A stretch of DNA of 64,000 nt from Peristeroidobacter soli (lineage in GTDB: Bacteria > Pseudomonadota > Gammaproteobacteria > Steroidobacterales > Steroidobacteraceae), in NCBI RefSeq assembly GCF_004138485.1, contig NZ_RYEV01000008.1, forward strand, positions 354,921 to 418,920, read 5' to 3'. Each line of letters opens with the position of its first letter. Positions within the stretch are counted from its first letter, which is position 1. A program made the translations under genes and the position numbers. The notes below the pieces were generated by a model that saw only the letters and a list, made by a program, of their open reading frames with translations, made no database searches and was not told the DNA's origin. Below, in pieces: positions 43,623 to 52,925 of this stretch.

Positions 43623-44501
43623 ATGGAGTGGCGACCCAAGCGCTGGCTCGCGACTTTACTCAGCCTGTTCGTCGCACCGCTGGGCATGCTGTATCTGCAG
43701 CGCCCGCGGCTGGCGCTCATCTATCTGCTCGCGTCGCTGTTTCTTCAGATCGTCGCGGTGGGCTCGTTCGCGGTCCTGGGAATGCCGGTGATCGTGGCGC
43801 TGTGGGGCGCCAACTGGGGCGTCAATCTGGTCGCCGCCATTCATGCCTTCCGACTCTCCCGTGCGATGGAACCGGTGGCTCCTCGACTCTGGTATTCGAG
43901 ATGGTATGGCCTGATCGGTATCTGGGCGGCGTTCACGGTCGGAGTGTTCCTGTTCCGTTCCTTTGCTTACGAGCCGTTCCGCACGCCTTCCGATTCGATG
44001 TATCCGACGCTGCCCGATGGCTCGTTCGTCATCGTCGGCAAGTGGGGCTACGGCGACTATGGTTCGCTCAACGTGCGATTTCTGGATGCCGAGCCGACGG
44101 CGGCGGTGGCGCGCGGTGAGTTGCTGTTGTTCCGGCTCTCCGACAAACCGGAGACGGTGTATCTGAAACGAGTCATCGGTCTGCCCGGCGATCGTATTCA
44201 GTGCTCGAAGGAGCGGATCACCATCAATGGCACGCCGGTGGCGGCGACACCGCTGGATTCCCGTGGGCGGTATGGATTCGCGCGAGAAACGATCGATGGC
44301 GTATCCTTTACCGTCGCGCATCTGGACCGGTTCCCGGCACTGGATTGCGATCTGGTGGTGCCCGAAGGGCACTATTACATGCTGGGCGACAATCGCGAGA
44401 ACTCGCGCGACAGCCGGCACATCGGGCCTGTTCCCAGAGGGAATCTGGTCGGGCGGGTCGCTCTGGCGTTTCCTGTCCGCGCCTCGTCGCAGGAGGAATG
44501 A
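43623..44501 (+). CDS. lepB: Signal peptidase I
   Basis: The 292-residue protein has three membrane segments in the first 110 residues and the S26 active-site motif PSDSMYPTL with nucleophile Ser125. The general base lysine is in VYLKRVIGLPGD, and the C-terminal box GHYYMLGDNRENSRDSRHIG is complete. It cleaves signal peptides on the periplasmic side of the membrane. The extra N-terminal membrane part is longer than in E. coli LepB. Its last bases overlap the SDR gene, suggesting cotranscription by position rather than function. Confidence 0.92.
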   Translation: MEWRPKRWLATLLSLFVAPLGMLYLQRPRLALIYLLASLFLQIVAVGSFAVLGMPVIVALWGANWGVNLVAAIHAFRLSRAMEPVAPRLWYSRWYGLIGIWAAFTVGVFLFRSFAYEPFRTPSDSMYPTLPDGSFVIVGKWGYGDYGSLNVRFLDAEPTAAVARGELLLFRLSDKPETVYLKRVIGLPGDRIQCSKERITINGTPVAATPLDSRGRYGFARETIDGVSFTVAHLDRFPALDCDLVVPEGHYYMLGDNRENSRDSRHIGPVPRGNLVGRVALAFPVRASSQEE

Positions 44502-45286
44502 TGGCCGCTGGCAATGTTTGTATCGTCACCGGCTCGGCGACCGGCATCGGCGCGGCCTGCGTCGTGGAGCTCGCGCGTCGCGGCTGGCGCACGGTGATCA
44601 ATTTCACCAAGAGCGAAGCTGAGGCTCAGCAGAGGGCTCGCGAATGTGAGAAGCAGGGCGGCGAGACCTTGCTGGTGCGAGCGGACGTTTCTCAAGATGC
44701 GGATTGCCGCCGCATGGCGCAGGCGACGCTGGAGAAGTGGGGCCGGATCGATGGATTGATCAATAACGCCGGCACGACCAAGGTCGTATTCAATCACGCC
44801 AACCTGGAAGCGTTATCTGCCGAGGACTTCCAGAAGATCTATGCCGTGAACGTCATCGGCGCGTTCCAGATGATCCGCGCCGTCGAGCCGGCGATGCGCA
44901 AGCAAGGCGCGGGCTCGATCGTGAATATTTCTTCCCGCGCCGGCATCGACAGCACCGGAACTTCGATTGCCTACGCCGCTTCGAAGGGCGCGCTGAACAC
45001 CATGACGATGGGCCTGGCCCGCGCGCTCGGCCCACAGATTCGAGTGAACGCCGTCTGCCCCGGCTTTGTGGAAACTCGCTGGCTGCAGGAAGCGATCGGC
45101 GACAAATACGAACAAGCCCGTGCCCGCTGGTCGAGCAACTCAGCTCTGCAAAAGCCCAGCACCCCCGAAGACATCGCCGACGTGGCTATCTGGCTTCTCA
45201 CCGGCGGCCCCACCGTCACCGGCGAGCTGATCCTCGCCGACGGCGGCAACCGCCTCGGCGCTCCGCCTCAGCCGAGCCGTCGATAA
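44501..45286 (+). CDS. SDR-family oxidoreductase (3-oxoacyl-ACP reductase-like)
   Basis: The 261-residue protein has the Rossmann cofactor motif TGSATGIG, the NNAG motif and the active-site Ser-Tyr-Lys (NISSRAGIDSTGTSIAYAASKGA), plus RVNAVCPGFVETRW. It is a classical NAD(P)-dependent dehydrogenase, resembling FabG. Two ATGs are adjacent (44498 and 44501); the second has better spacing from AGGAGGA at 44491. The stop overlaps the convergent membrane-protein gene by 19 bases. Substrate unknown. Confidence 0.88.
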   Translation: MAAGNVCIVTGSATGIGAACVVELARRGWRTVINFTKSEAEAQQRARECEKQGGETLLVRADVSQDADCRRMAQATLEKWGRIDGLINNAGTTKVVFNHANLEALSAEDFQKIYAVNVIGAFQMIRAVEPAMRKQGAGSIVNISSRAGIDSTGTSIAYAASKGALNTMTMGLARALGPQIRVNAVCPGFVETRWLQEAIGDKYEQARARWSSNSALQKPSTPEDIADVAIWLLTGGPTVTGELILADGGNRLGAPPQPSRR

Positions 45287-45990
45287 CAGATCGACAGCAG
45301 CGCGATTTCGAGCGGCAGCAGCAGCCAGAGCAGCACGTTTCCCGCGACGACGTAATCGGCGCTCGAGGAGAACGAACCGGCCAGCGAGCGCTGAATGAAG
45401 TGCAGCAGCCATGGCGAGACGCCGATCAGGAGCAACAGGCGCATGCCGTGGCCCCGAGTGCGCAACCATGCTTCTTTGGGCGGCAATGGCCGGTCGATTG
45501 CCATCGCGGGAAGGCAGATGGCATATCTGCACGCAACGTACAGCGCCGGCAGCGCGGCAATACGCGCGATCGGCAGAGTCCACTCGCTGCCCGGGGGCAC
45601 CAGGCCGGGTTTGAGCAGGCCCAAGGGAATGAAAATCGCCAGGGTCGCGAATTGCAGCAGCAAGTTGGTTACGACGAATAATGCCGCCGCGATGCCGATG
45701 AAGCGCCAGTCGCGCGCGGTGGTTCCTGATGCTCCGAGAGACGGTACGGATTCCGCTCCCAACAAGATGACGCGGTGACAGGAGATCGCTGCCAGTGTCA
45801 TCAGGAAGCCCTGAACTGCCCAAAGGAAAATGACCAGCAACTGGTCTTCCTGGGTGGTTCGATACCACACAGACAGCACTACCGCGTGCGCCAGCGCAGG
45901 TAGTGCGATTACCCGGAGCAGTGCCGGGAATTGCTCTCGATAGCGGTGTACGGCTTCAGTGAGGGTCGGAACAAGGGGCAATCGTTCCAT
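45268..45990 (-). CDS. Hypothetical multi-pass membrane protein
   Basis: The 240-residue protein from ATG 45990 has about six hydrophobic segments (for example LLVIFLWAVQGFLMTLAA, LFVVTNLLLQFATLAIFI, NVLLWLLLPLEIALLSICY). It begins with a short soluble part (VPTLTEAVHRYREQFPALLR) as in DUF-type integral membrane families. No known family is recognised. It starts 14 bases after the ABC exporter stop on the same strand, so it may be a partner of that exporter. Confidence 0.7.
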   Translation of the reverse strand: MERLPLVPTLTEAVHRYREQFPALLRVIALPALAHAVVLSVWYRTTQEDQLLVIFLWAVQGFLMTLAAISCHRVILLGAESVPSLGASGTTARDWRFIGIAAALFVVTNLLLQFATLAIFIPLGLLKPGLVPPGSEWTLPIARIAALPALYVACRYAICLPAMAIDRPLPPKEAWLRTRGHGMRLLLLIGVSPWLLHFIQRSLAGSFSSSADYVVAGNVLLWLLLPLEIALLSICYRRLG

Positions 45991-46003
45991 GATTTCCGCG
46001 CGA

Positions 46004-47803
46004 TCAAGCCGTTGCTGTCGCTGGCGCACTCCCACTCAAATCCGCGAACTGCAGCGCCGCCAGGCGCGCATAGAGCTCATTGCTCTCGAGCAGCTGAGCG
46101 TGAGTGCCGATGTCGACGATGCGGCCGTGATCCAGGACGACGATGCGGTCGGCTTTGAGGATCGTGGCCAGGCGATGCGCGATCACCAGCGTCGTGCGAT
46201 GTTCCATCAGCCGTTCCAGCGCTTCCTGCACGTAGCGTTCGCTTTCCGCGTCGAGCGAGCTCGTGGCCTCGTCCAACAGCAGAATGGGCGGATCTTTCAG
46301 CAGGGCGCGGGCGATGGCGATGCGTTGGCGTTGGCCGCCGGAGAGGCGGGTGCCTTTTTCGCCGAGAAAGGTGTCGTAGCCTTGCGGCAGCTCGCGAATG
46401 AACTCATCGGCGCCGGCGGCACGCGCGGCGGCTTCGATGTCGGCGTCCGAAGCGGTCGGACGGCCGTAGCGAATGTTCTCTCGTGCGGTCGTGCCGAACA
46501 GCACCGTTTCCTGCGGAACCAATCCGATCCGGGCGCGAATGTCTTCGGGCCGGGCCTGAGAAATATCGACGCCATCGATGGTCACGCGCCCGGACGCAGG
46601 ATCGTAGAACCGCAGCAGCAACTGAAACGTCGTGCTCTTGCCCGCGCCCGACGGGCCAACGAACGCGACGGTCTCGCCCCGCTCGATGGTCAGCGACAAA
46701 TCGTCGAGTGCCAGCGACTCCGGTCGCGACGGATAGCGGAATGAAACGTGTTCGAACGAGATGCGCCCGAGCGAGGGTGTCGGGAACTTCGCCGGCTGGG
46801 GCGGCGCGACGATATTCGGTGTCGCGATCTTCAACTCCACCAGGCGCTCCATCGCGCCGGCCGCGCGCTGCACTTCACCCCACATTTCACTCAGCGTCGC
46901 CGCCGCGATGGCGACGTACACGGCATAAATCAAGAACTGGCTCAGCTCACCGCCGGTCATCTCCTTATCGAGCACGCGATGCGCCCCCTGCCACAGCACG
47001 AAGGTGATCGCGCCGAAGATCATCATCGTGCCGATCGCCGACATGGCCGAGCGGACTTTGGTCCGCTGCAGAGCCACGACGAACGAGTCCTCGACGGCCT
47101 TGCTATAACGCTTGCTGTGCAATTCCTCGAGCGTGAACGCCTGCACGGTCTGGATCGCATTCAGCGTCTCGCCGGCCAGGCCGCTGGTATCGGCGACCTT
47201 GTCCTGCGACTCGCGCGACAGCGTGCGCAGCTTCCGGCCGACGGCGATGATCGGGATGATGACCAGCGGAATGAGCACGACGATCATGCCGGCCAGCGAC
47301 GGGCTGGTCATGATCATCAGCACCAATGCGCCGATCAATTGCACCGCCGAGCGCAAGGTCATGGAAAGATTCACACCGGCGATGCCCTGAATCAGGGTCG
47401 TGTCGGTGGTGAGACGGGAAAGCACCTCGCCGATCCGGGTGACTTCGAAGAAGGTCGGATCCATGCGCACCACGCGGGCATAAACATCCTCACGCAAGTC
47501 GGCGACCACGCGTTCACCCAACCAGGTGACGAAATACAAACGTAGAGCGGCGAACACGCCGAACACGGCCGCCGCGGCGAGGAATGCGAAGAAGTAGGTG
47601 TTGATGGTGGCCGCGTCCTGCGCCGCCATGCCGCGATCGATCAGATCGCGAAACGCCATCGGGATCACCAGCATCGCCGCCGCCGCGACCAGCAGCGCGA
47701 TCATCGCCAGCGACAGGACGCCTTTGTACTTGCGCAGATACGGCCACAGCTCGCGCAACGGTTTGAGCGAGCGGCCTTTGGGTCTTTCCGGATTGGCTGA
47801 CAT
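46004..47803 (-). CDS. MsbA-like ABC exporter (fused membrane and ATPase domains)
   Basis: The 599-residue protein has six membrane helices (residues about 30-310) and a nucleotide-binding domain with Walker A GPSGAGKST, the signature LSGGQRQRIAIARALL, Walker B ILLLDEATSSLD and a His-loop (VIAHRLATI). It is a homodimeric exporter of the lipid-A/multidrug type (TIGR02204-like). A substrate cannot be assigned. It follows the cysB gene (28-base gap) in the same direction, but no shared function is evident. Confidence 0.88.
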   Translation of the reverse strand: MSANPERPKGRSLKPLRELWPYLRKYKGVLSLAMIALLVAAAAMLVIPMAFRDLIDRGMAAQDAATINTYFFAFLAAAAVFGVFAALRLYFVTWLGERVVADLREDVYARVVRMDPTFFEVTRIGEVLSRLTTDTTLIQGIAGVNLSMTLRSAVQLIGALVLMIMTSPSLAGMIVVLIPLVIIPIIAVGRKLRTLSRESQDKVADTSGLAGETLNAIQTVQAFTLEELHSKRYSKAVEDSFVVALQRTKVRSAMSAIGTMMIFGAITFVLWQGAHRVLDKEMTGGELSQFLIYAVYVAIAAATLSEMWGEVQRAAGAMERLVELKIATPNIVAPPQPAKFPTPSLGRISFEHVSFRYPSRPESLALDDLSLTIERGETVAFVGPSGAGKSTTFQLLLRFYDPASGRVTIDGVDISQARPEDIRARIGLVPQETVLFGTTARENIRYGRPTASDADIEAAARAAGADEFIRELPQGYDTFLGEKGTRLSGGQRQRIAIARALLKDPPILLLDEATSSLDAESERYVQEALERLMEHRTTLVIAHRLATILKADRIVVLDHGRIVDIGTHAQLLESNELYARLAALQFADLSGSAPATATA

Positions 47804-47831
47804 GGGGTGTGCGAAACGTCCTTATTCGAAT

Positions 47832-48809
47832 CTAGCGATAGACCGGCAGCTCGACATCCGCGAACAATGCCTCCACATCGGACGGCGTGGCCGCATTGCC
47901 GGCACGATCCACCAGCCGGCGGGTCAGATGCGGCGCGAGCAATTGCAGAAAGTCATACATGTAACTGCGGAGCAGGGCGCCCTGGTGGAAGCCGGCCCAG
48001 GTCGAGTGCGCCGGGAACAGATGCGACGCGTCGATGGACACGAGGTCCGAATCCTCACGCGGATCCATGGCCATGCTGGCGACGATACCGACGCCCATGC
48101 CCAATCGCACGTACGTCTTGATGACGTCGGCGTCGCGCGCCGTGAGCGCCACATGAGGCGTGATGCCATGACGCGCGAAAATCTGCTGTAACGACGACGG
48201 CCCCGAAAAGCCGAACACGTACGTGACGATCGGATACTTGCCCAGGGTCTCGATAGTCACTTTGCCTTCGCTGGCGAGCGGATGACCTTGCGGGACCACG
48301 ATGCGCCGGTGCCAGCGATAGCACGGCAACAGCACCAGATTGGTGAACAGCTCCTGCGAGCCGGTGTTGATCGCGAAATCGATGCGGTCGCGCGCGGCCA
48401 TGTCGGCGATCTGCTCGGAGGTGCCCTGGTGGAGGTGCAGCTCCACGTCCGGATACCGCTCCCGGAACCGGCGGATGACCTGGGGCAGGACATAACGGGC
48501 CTGGGTATGGGTCGTGCCGATCGACAGCGAGCCGCGCCCGTCGCCCTTCTGCTCGTCCGCCAGGCGCTTGATGCTCTGGACCTCTTTCAGGATTTTCTGG
48601 GCCCGGTCGATGACCCGTTTACCGGCCGGCGTGACCCGCGTCAGGGTTCTTCCCTGGCGCAGGAAGATGGGAAACCCCAGCTCGTCCTCGAGCTGTTTCA
48701 GCTGCTTGCTGACGCCCGGCTGCGAAGTATGCAGGCGCTCGGCCGCGGCGGTGATGTTCAGGTCATTCTCGACGATGGCGGCGAGGTACCGTAATTGTTG
48801 TAGTTTCAT
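47832..48809 (-). CDS. cysB: CysB, LysR-type regulator of sulfur assimilation
   Basis: The 325-residue protein starts MKLQQLRYLAAIVENDLNIT and has the LysR helix-turn-helix (AAAERLHTSQPGVSKQLKQL) and a sulfate/N-acetylserine-type effector domain, matching CysB in both length and sequence. CysB activates cysteine biosynthesis genes when N-acetylserine accumulates. The gene is divergent from cysH, and the shared 132-base gap holds an inverted repeat. It probably also controls cysI-DUF934 upstream and the cysH-cysG-cysK group. Confidence 0.9.
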   Translation of the reverse strand: MKLQQLRYLAAIVENDLNITAAAERLHTSQPGVSKQLKQLEDELGFPIFLRQGRTLTRVTPAGKRVIDRAQKILKEVQSIKRLADEQKGDGRGSLSIGTTHTQARYVLPQVIRRFRERYPDVELHLHQGTSEQIADMAARDRIDFAINTGSQELFTNLVLLPCYRWHRRIVVPQGHPLASEGKVTIETLGKYPIVTYVFGFSGPSSLQQIFARHGITPHVALTARDADVIKTYVRLGMGVGIVASMAMDPREDSDLVSIDASHLFPAHSTWAGFHQGALLRSYMYDFLQLLAPHLTRRLVDRAGNAATPSDVEALFADVELPVYR

Positions 48810-48872
48810 GCACTTAACTATAGCGAATCGAGGCGCGGCGGAGTCATAACGGGCCCGCATCATGACAGAACA

Positions 48873-48891
48873 AACCAGTCTTTCCCTGGTT
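48873..48891. promoter_or_regulatory. Inverted repeat in the cysB-cysH divergent region
   Basis: AACCAG (48873-48878) and CTGGTT (48886-48891) flank seven bases and are followed by TATAAGG, which could be part of the cysH promoter. CysB sites have little consensus, so the link is positional. Confidence 0.35.
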
Positions 48892-48941
48892 ATAAGGCGG
48901 TTAGCTACAGTGCATCTGCCGAGAATAAGGATCGATTGACC

Positions 48942-49685
48942 ATGACCGATGCACTGTCGCCCCGTCTGCAAACCCTCGTCGAGGGGACTCGCGCCCTGCT
49001 GGAGCAGGCCGTGCGCGAGCACCAGGACGTGGTCTATTCCAACAGCTTAGGGCAAGAGGCCATGGTGTTGACCGACATCATCAGCACGTACACGCCCGAA
49101 ATCGAGATGTTCACCCTCGACACCGGCCGCTTGCACGACGAGACCCTGTCGCTGCTGGATCGCCTGGAGCGCCGCTATCAGCGTCGCATTCAGGTGTTCT
49201 ATCCGCAGGCCGAGGCCATCGAACAGTACGTGCGTGACAATGGTATCAATGGTTTCTACCTCGGTACCGAAGAACGTCAGTCCTGCTGCGGTATCCGCAA
49301 GATCGAGCCCTTCAAGCGCGCCATCGCCGGTCGCAAGGCCTGGGTCACGGGCGTGCGTCGCGAACAGTCCGCCGAGCGCGCGCTGGGTGAAGCCAAGTCC
49401 TGGGACGACCGCTATGGCCTCTGGAAAATCAGCCCGATGCTGGACTGGACCGAAGCCGACGTGTCGGCGTATATCAAGGCTCGCAACCTTCCTTACAACG
49501 CCCTGCATGACAAAGGCTATCCCAGCATCGGCTGCGCGCCGTGCACCCGGGCAGTGGAGCCTGGTGCCGACCCGCGCTCGGGTCGCTGGTGGTGGGAAAA
49601 TCCCGAGTCGCGCGAGTGCGGCCTGCAGCCGCGCCGCCGGGTCATTCCGCTGAAGGTCGAGCCGCGTCGCGCGGCCGGCCAGTAG
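48942..49685 (+). CDS. cysH: Adenylyl-sulfate (APS) reductase, CysH family
   Basis: The 247-residue protein has the thioredoxin-type adenylyl-sulfate reductase layout: SLGQEAMVLTDIIS, FTLDTGRLHDETL, and the iron-sulfur ligands Cys115, Cys116 (QSCCGIRK), Cys198 and Cys201 (IGCAPC). The catalytic Cys226 lies in the C-terminal ESRECGLQ. The Cys-Cys...Cys-x2-Cys set identifies the 4Fe-4S form, which uses APS directly, so a separate cysC kinase may not be needed. ATG 48942 has AAGGA upstream. It is divergent from cysB. Confidence 0.92.
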   Translation: MTDALSPRLQTLVEGTRALLEQAVREHQDVVYSNSLGQEAMVLTDIISTYTPEIEMFTLDTGRLHDETLSLLDRLERRYQRRIQVFYPQAEAIEQYVRDNGINGFYLGTEERQSCCGIRKIEPFKRAIAGRKAWVTGVRREQSAERALGEAKSWDDRYGLWKISPMLDWTEADVSAYIKARNLPYNALHDKGYPSIGCAPCTRAVEPGADPRSGRWWWENPESRECGLQPRRRVIPLKVEPRRAAGQ

Positions 49686-49723
49686 GCACGCGACGCCCGC
49701 GCGTCGCAGGACGACGCCACGCC

Positions 49724-51166
49724 ATGGACTACTTCCCGATCTTTTTACGGCTCGCGAACGAACCGGTGCTGGTCGTCGGCGGCGGGGAAGTGGCCGCGCG
49801 CAAGATCGATCTGCTCCTGCGCACTGCCGCGAAGGTCACTGTCGTTTCGCCCGAACTGAGCGACTCGCTGGCCGCGAAAGCCGCGGCTGGCGATATCACG
49901 TATGTGCCCGGCGAGTTTCAGCCGGAATTGCTGGATGGCATGCGGCTGGCGATCGCGGCGACCGACAAACAATCGGTCAACGCCTGGGTCGCGCATCAGT
50001 GCGAGCGTCGGAACATTCCGGTGAACGTGGTCGATGATCGCGAGTTGTCGCGCTTCATCATGCCGGCGATTGTCGATCGCTCGCCCGTCGTCGTTGCGGT
50101 CGGCAGCAGTGGCGACGCGCCGGTACTGACGCGTCGACTGCGAGAGAAGCTCGAATCGCTTCTGCCGCAGCGGCTCGGCGATCTCGCCAGGCTCGCCGGC
50201 AAGCTGCGTCCGTCGGTGAAGGCGAAGCTCGAACACGCCAGCACGCGCCGGCGCTTCTGGGAAAATTTCTTCGACGGTTCGATTGCCGCCGACGTGTTGT
50301 CCGGTCGCGAAGACGCGGCGGGGCAGGGCGTGCTCGACCGCATCGGTTCCTCGCTCACTCGCTTTGCCAGGCAGTCGAAGTTCGCGGGTGAAGTGGCGCT
50401 GGTCGGCGCGGGCCCGGGTGATCCAGGTCTGCTGACGCTGCGCGCGCTGCGAGCTCTGCAGAATGCAGATGTGATCGTTTACGACCGCCTGGTGTCGGCT
50501 GAAGTGCTCGATCTCGCGCGTCGCGATGCCGAGCGCATCTACGTCGGCAAGGCCGCGGGCAATCATCACGTGTCGCAGGAAGATACGAACGCGCTGCTCG
50601 TGAAGCTCGCGAAAGCAGGCAAGCGCGTGTGCCGATTGAAAGGCGGCGATCCCTTCATCTTCGGCCGCGGTGGCGAAGAGTTGGAAGCGCTGGTCGCCGA
50701 GGGTATTCGATTCGAAGTCGTGCCGGGCATCACGGCCGCTGCAGGTTGCGCGGCGTATGCGGGAATCCCGCTCACCCATCGCGATCACGCGCAGGCACTG
50801 ACATTTGTTACGGGACATTGCAAAGGTGAATCGGACACTGTGGATTGGAGCGCGCTGGCGCGTCCCGGTCACACAGCGGTGTTCTATATGGGCCTGAACC
50901 AGCTCGAGAATATCGTCGCCCGATTGCGTGAGCATGGCGTGCCCGAGAGCCGCGCTGCCGCGCTCATCGAGCATGGAACGCGTCCGTCGCAGCGTGTGGT
51001 CACCGCCACGATTGCAGATCTGGTTCAGAAAGCCGCCGAAGCTCGCGTGGCATCGCCGGCATTGCTGATCGTGGGCGAAGTGACTCGCTTGCATGAGGCA
51101 TTGCATTGGTTCAACACGCGCTCCGTCGAACTCGCACTCACTGATGAAGGAAGGCTGTCCGCATGA
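49724..51166 (+). CDS. cysG: Siroheme synthase (multifunctional CysG)
   Basis: The 480-residue protein combines an N-terminal precorrin-2 dehydrogenase/ferrochelatase (LVVGGGEVAARKIDLLLRTA, then NVVDDRELSRFIMPAIVDRS) with a C-terminal uroporphyrinogen-III methyltransferase (EVALVGAGPGDPGLLTLRAL, DVIVYDRLVSAEVLDLA, CRLKGGDPFIFGRGGEELEA, TGHCKGESDTVDW). It makes siroheme for the sulfite reductase CysI. ATG 49724 was chosen to match the family start. Its stop overlaps the cysK start (ATGA). Confidence 0.93.
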   Translation: MDYFPIFLRLANEPVLVVGGGEVAARKIDLLLRTAAKVTVVSPELSDSLAAKAAAGDITYVPGEFQPELLDGMRLAIAATDKQSVNAWVAHQCERRNIPVNVVDDRELSRFIMPAIVDRSPVVVAVGSSGDAPVLTRRLREKLESLLPQRLGDLARLAGKLRPSVKAKLEHASTRRRFWENFFDGSIAADVLSGREDAAGQGVLDRIGSSLTRFARQSKFAGEVALVGAGPGDPGLLTLRALRALQNADVIVYDRLVSAEVLDLARRDAERIYVGKAAGNHHVSQEDTNALLVKLAKAGKRVCRLKGGDPFIFGRGGEELEALVAEGIRFEVVPGITAAAGCAAYAGIPLTHRDHAQALTFVTGHCKGESDTVDWSALARPGHTAVFYMGLNQLENIVARLREHGVPESRAAALIEHGTRPSQRVVTATIADLVQKAAEARVASPALLIVGEVTRLHEALHWFNTRSVELALTDEGRLSA

Positions 51167-52260
51167 GCAGCTCGAATGAAATTATCCGTCAAGCCAGGAT
51201 TAGACAAGGATTTGCCGATGCTGTCGGCAACACCCCGCTGATCCGCCTGAATCGTTTCAGTGAGCTCACGGGTTGCGAAATCCTCGGCAAGGCCGAATTC
51301 ATGAATCCGGGCGGCTCGGTGAAAGACCGTGCCGCGAAAGCCATCATCGAAGCGGCCGAGCGCAGCGGCAAATTGAAGCCGGGCGGCACGCTGGTCGAAG
51401 GCACGGCGGGTAACACCGGCATCGGCTTCGCGCACGTCTGCAACGCGCGCGGCTATCGCTGCATCATCGTGATGCCGGACAACCAGTCCAACGAGAAATA
51501 TCAGATGATCGAAACGCTCGGCGCCGAAGTGCTGCGCGTGAAGACCGTCCCGTACAGCGATCCGAATCATTACCAGAAGATCGCCGGCCGTCTGGCCGAC
51601 GAGATTCCGGGCGCGGTGTGGGGCAACCAGTTCGACAACACCGCGAACCGCGATGCTCACGAGCAGACGACCGGTCCGGAGATCTGGACTCAGACGGGCG
51701 GCAAGATCGACGCCTTCGTCGCGGCCACCGGCACGGGCGGCACGCTCGGCGGCATCTCACGGTACCTGAAGAAACAAAATCCGAACGTGCGTATCACGCT
51801 GGCCGATCCGCAGGGCAGCGCGCTGTACCACTGGATTCGCAATGGCGAGCTGAAGGCCACTGGCCCTGGCTCGATCACCGAAGGCATCGGCATCGGCCGC
51901 GTCACCGCGAACCTCGAAGGCTCGCCGATCGACGACGCTCTGCATATCACCGACATCGATTGCGTGCGCACTGTGTATCAGCTGCTGCGTGATGAAGGCT
52001 TGTTTCTCGGCAGCACCAGCGGCGTCAACGTCGCGGCGGCCGTGCAGATCGCCAAGCAACTCGGCCCCGGCCACACCATCGTCACCATTCTTTGCGACAA
52101 CGGCGCGAAGTATCAGTCGCGTTTGTTCAACAAGAAGTGGCTGGCGGAGAAGGGCCTGATCGATGCGACGGGGCTGTCGCAGAACGGTCAGCCGTCGCTG
52201 CTCGATGTGGCGAAGAATGTCGCCAACGTCGGTGCGTTTCCGCAGCGGCTGAGCGCTTAA
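51163..52260 (+). CDS. cysK: Cysteine synthase
   Basis: The 365-residue PLP enzyme has the lysine in GSVKDRAAK (Lys54), the substrate loop EGTAGNTGIGFAHV, the PLP phosphate loop ATGTGGTLGGISRYLK and the C-terminal GSTSGVNVAAAV. It makes cysteine from O-acetylserine and sulfide. It is longer than typical CysK (about 320 residues) because of a C-terminal extension seen in one subfamily, so O-phosphoserine or homoserine substrates cannot be excluded. It is coupled to cysG by the ATGA overlap and followed by a strong terminator. Confidence 0.9.
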   Translation: MSSSNEIIRQARIRQGFADAVGNTPLIRLNRFSELTGCEILGKAEFMNPGGSVKDRAAKAIIEAAERSGKLKPGGTLVEGTAGNTGIGFAHVCNARGYRCIIVMPDNQSNEKYQMIETLGAEVLRVKTVPYSDPNHYQKIAGRLADEIPGAVWGNQFDNTANRDAHEQTTGPEIWTQTGGKIDAFVAATGTGGTLGGISRYLKKQNPNVRITLADPQGSALYHWIRNGELKATGPGSITEGIGIGRVTANLEGSPIDDALHITDIDCVRTVYQLLRDEGLFLGSTSGVNVAAAVQIAKQLGPGHTIVTILCDNGAKYQSRLFNKKWLAEKGLIDATGLSQNGQPSLLDVAKNVANVGAFPQRLSA

Positions 52261-52282
52261 GCACCAGGCAGTTCGCGATGTA

Positions 52283-52323
52283 GCGGCCGCAGGTTCCCTG
52301 GAACCTGCGGCCGCGTCGTTTTT
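52283..52323 (+). terminator. Rho-independent terminator after cysK
   Basis: GCGGCCGCAGGTTCC at 52283-52297 is mirrored at 52300-52314, giving up to 15 bp of stem around a tiny loop, followed by GTCG and TTTTT at 52319-52323. It ends the cysH-cysG-cysK transcript. Confidence 0.9.
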
Positions 52324-52473
52324 GCGAGCGTCATGACCGGCACCAGCGCCATGACCATGACCACCATCGGTCTGGCGCGGTCGGTCGGAATTTCCGGGAC
52401 AGTGGCAACGGGCAGGGAACCGAGCCGCCGTGCTCCTGGTTCCATTGCTATCCATACGGCGGCAGGTGGAAAA

Positions 52474-52857
52474 ATGGCCAAGGCTCCAGGACATCGGGAA
52501 CACCCTCACCACAAAGTGGCGGAACGGCCGCTCACGGAACGAATCCGGGTGTCGGTTGCGGGAACGACGATTGCCGATTCGAGCGATGTCGTGAGAGTCG
52601 AAGAAGACGGCAGCCCGATTCGATATTACTTTCCGCGCGCCGATGTCGATATGAAACTGCTGGAGCCGTCGGCGACGACCTCACAGTGTCCGTTCAAAGG
52701 CGTGGCCAACTATTTCTCGATCAAGGCCGGTGGCAAGGAACTGAGGGATGCGATCTGGTCGTACGAGAATCCGTATGACGAGCACCTCGCGCTCAAAGGC
52801 CGGCTGGCCTTCTACGACGACAAGCTGCCGCAGATCAATATCTCACCACGTCCGTAA
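52474..52857 (+). CDS. DUF427-family protein
   Basis: The 127-residue protein from ATG 52474 (AGGTGG just upstream) has the family motifs RVSVAGTTIADSSDVVRVEE, IRYYFPRADVDMKLLEPSA and TTSQCPFKGVANYFSIKAGG, then AFYDDKL. DUF427 proteins are small, soluble and often associated with secondary metabolism or stress, but their function is unknown. The frame is open further upstream, where the composition is not coding-like. Confidence 0.85.
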   Translation: MAKAPGHREHPHHKVAERPLTERIRVSVAGTTIADSSDVVRVEEDGSPIRYYFPRADVDMKLLEPSATTSQCPFKGVANYFSIKAGGKELRDAIWSYENPYDEHLALKGRLAFYDDKLPQINISPRP

Positions 52858-52925
52858 CGACCTGGCCGGGTGGGAATATCTGCTCGGCCGGTCTTTGATG
52901 GTGAGCCACTGGAGCACGCCATCAA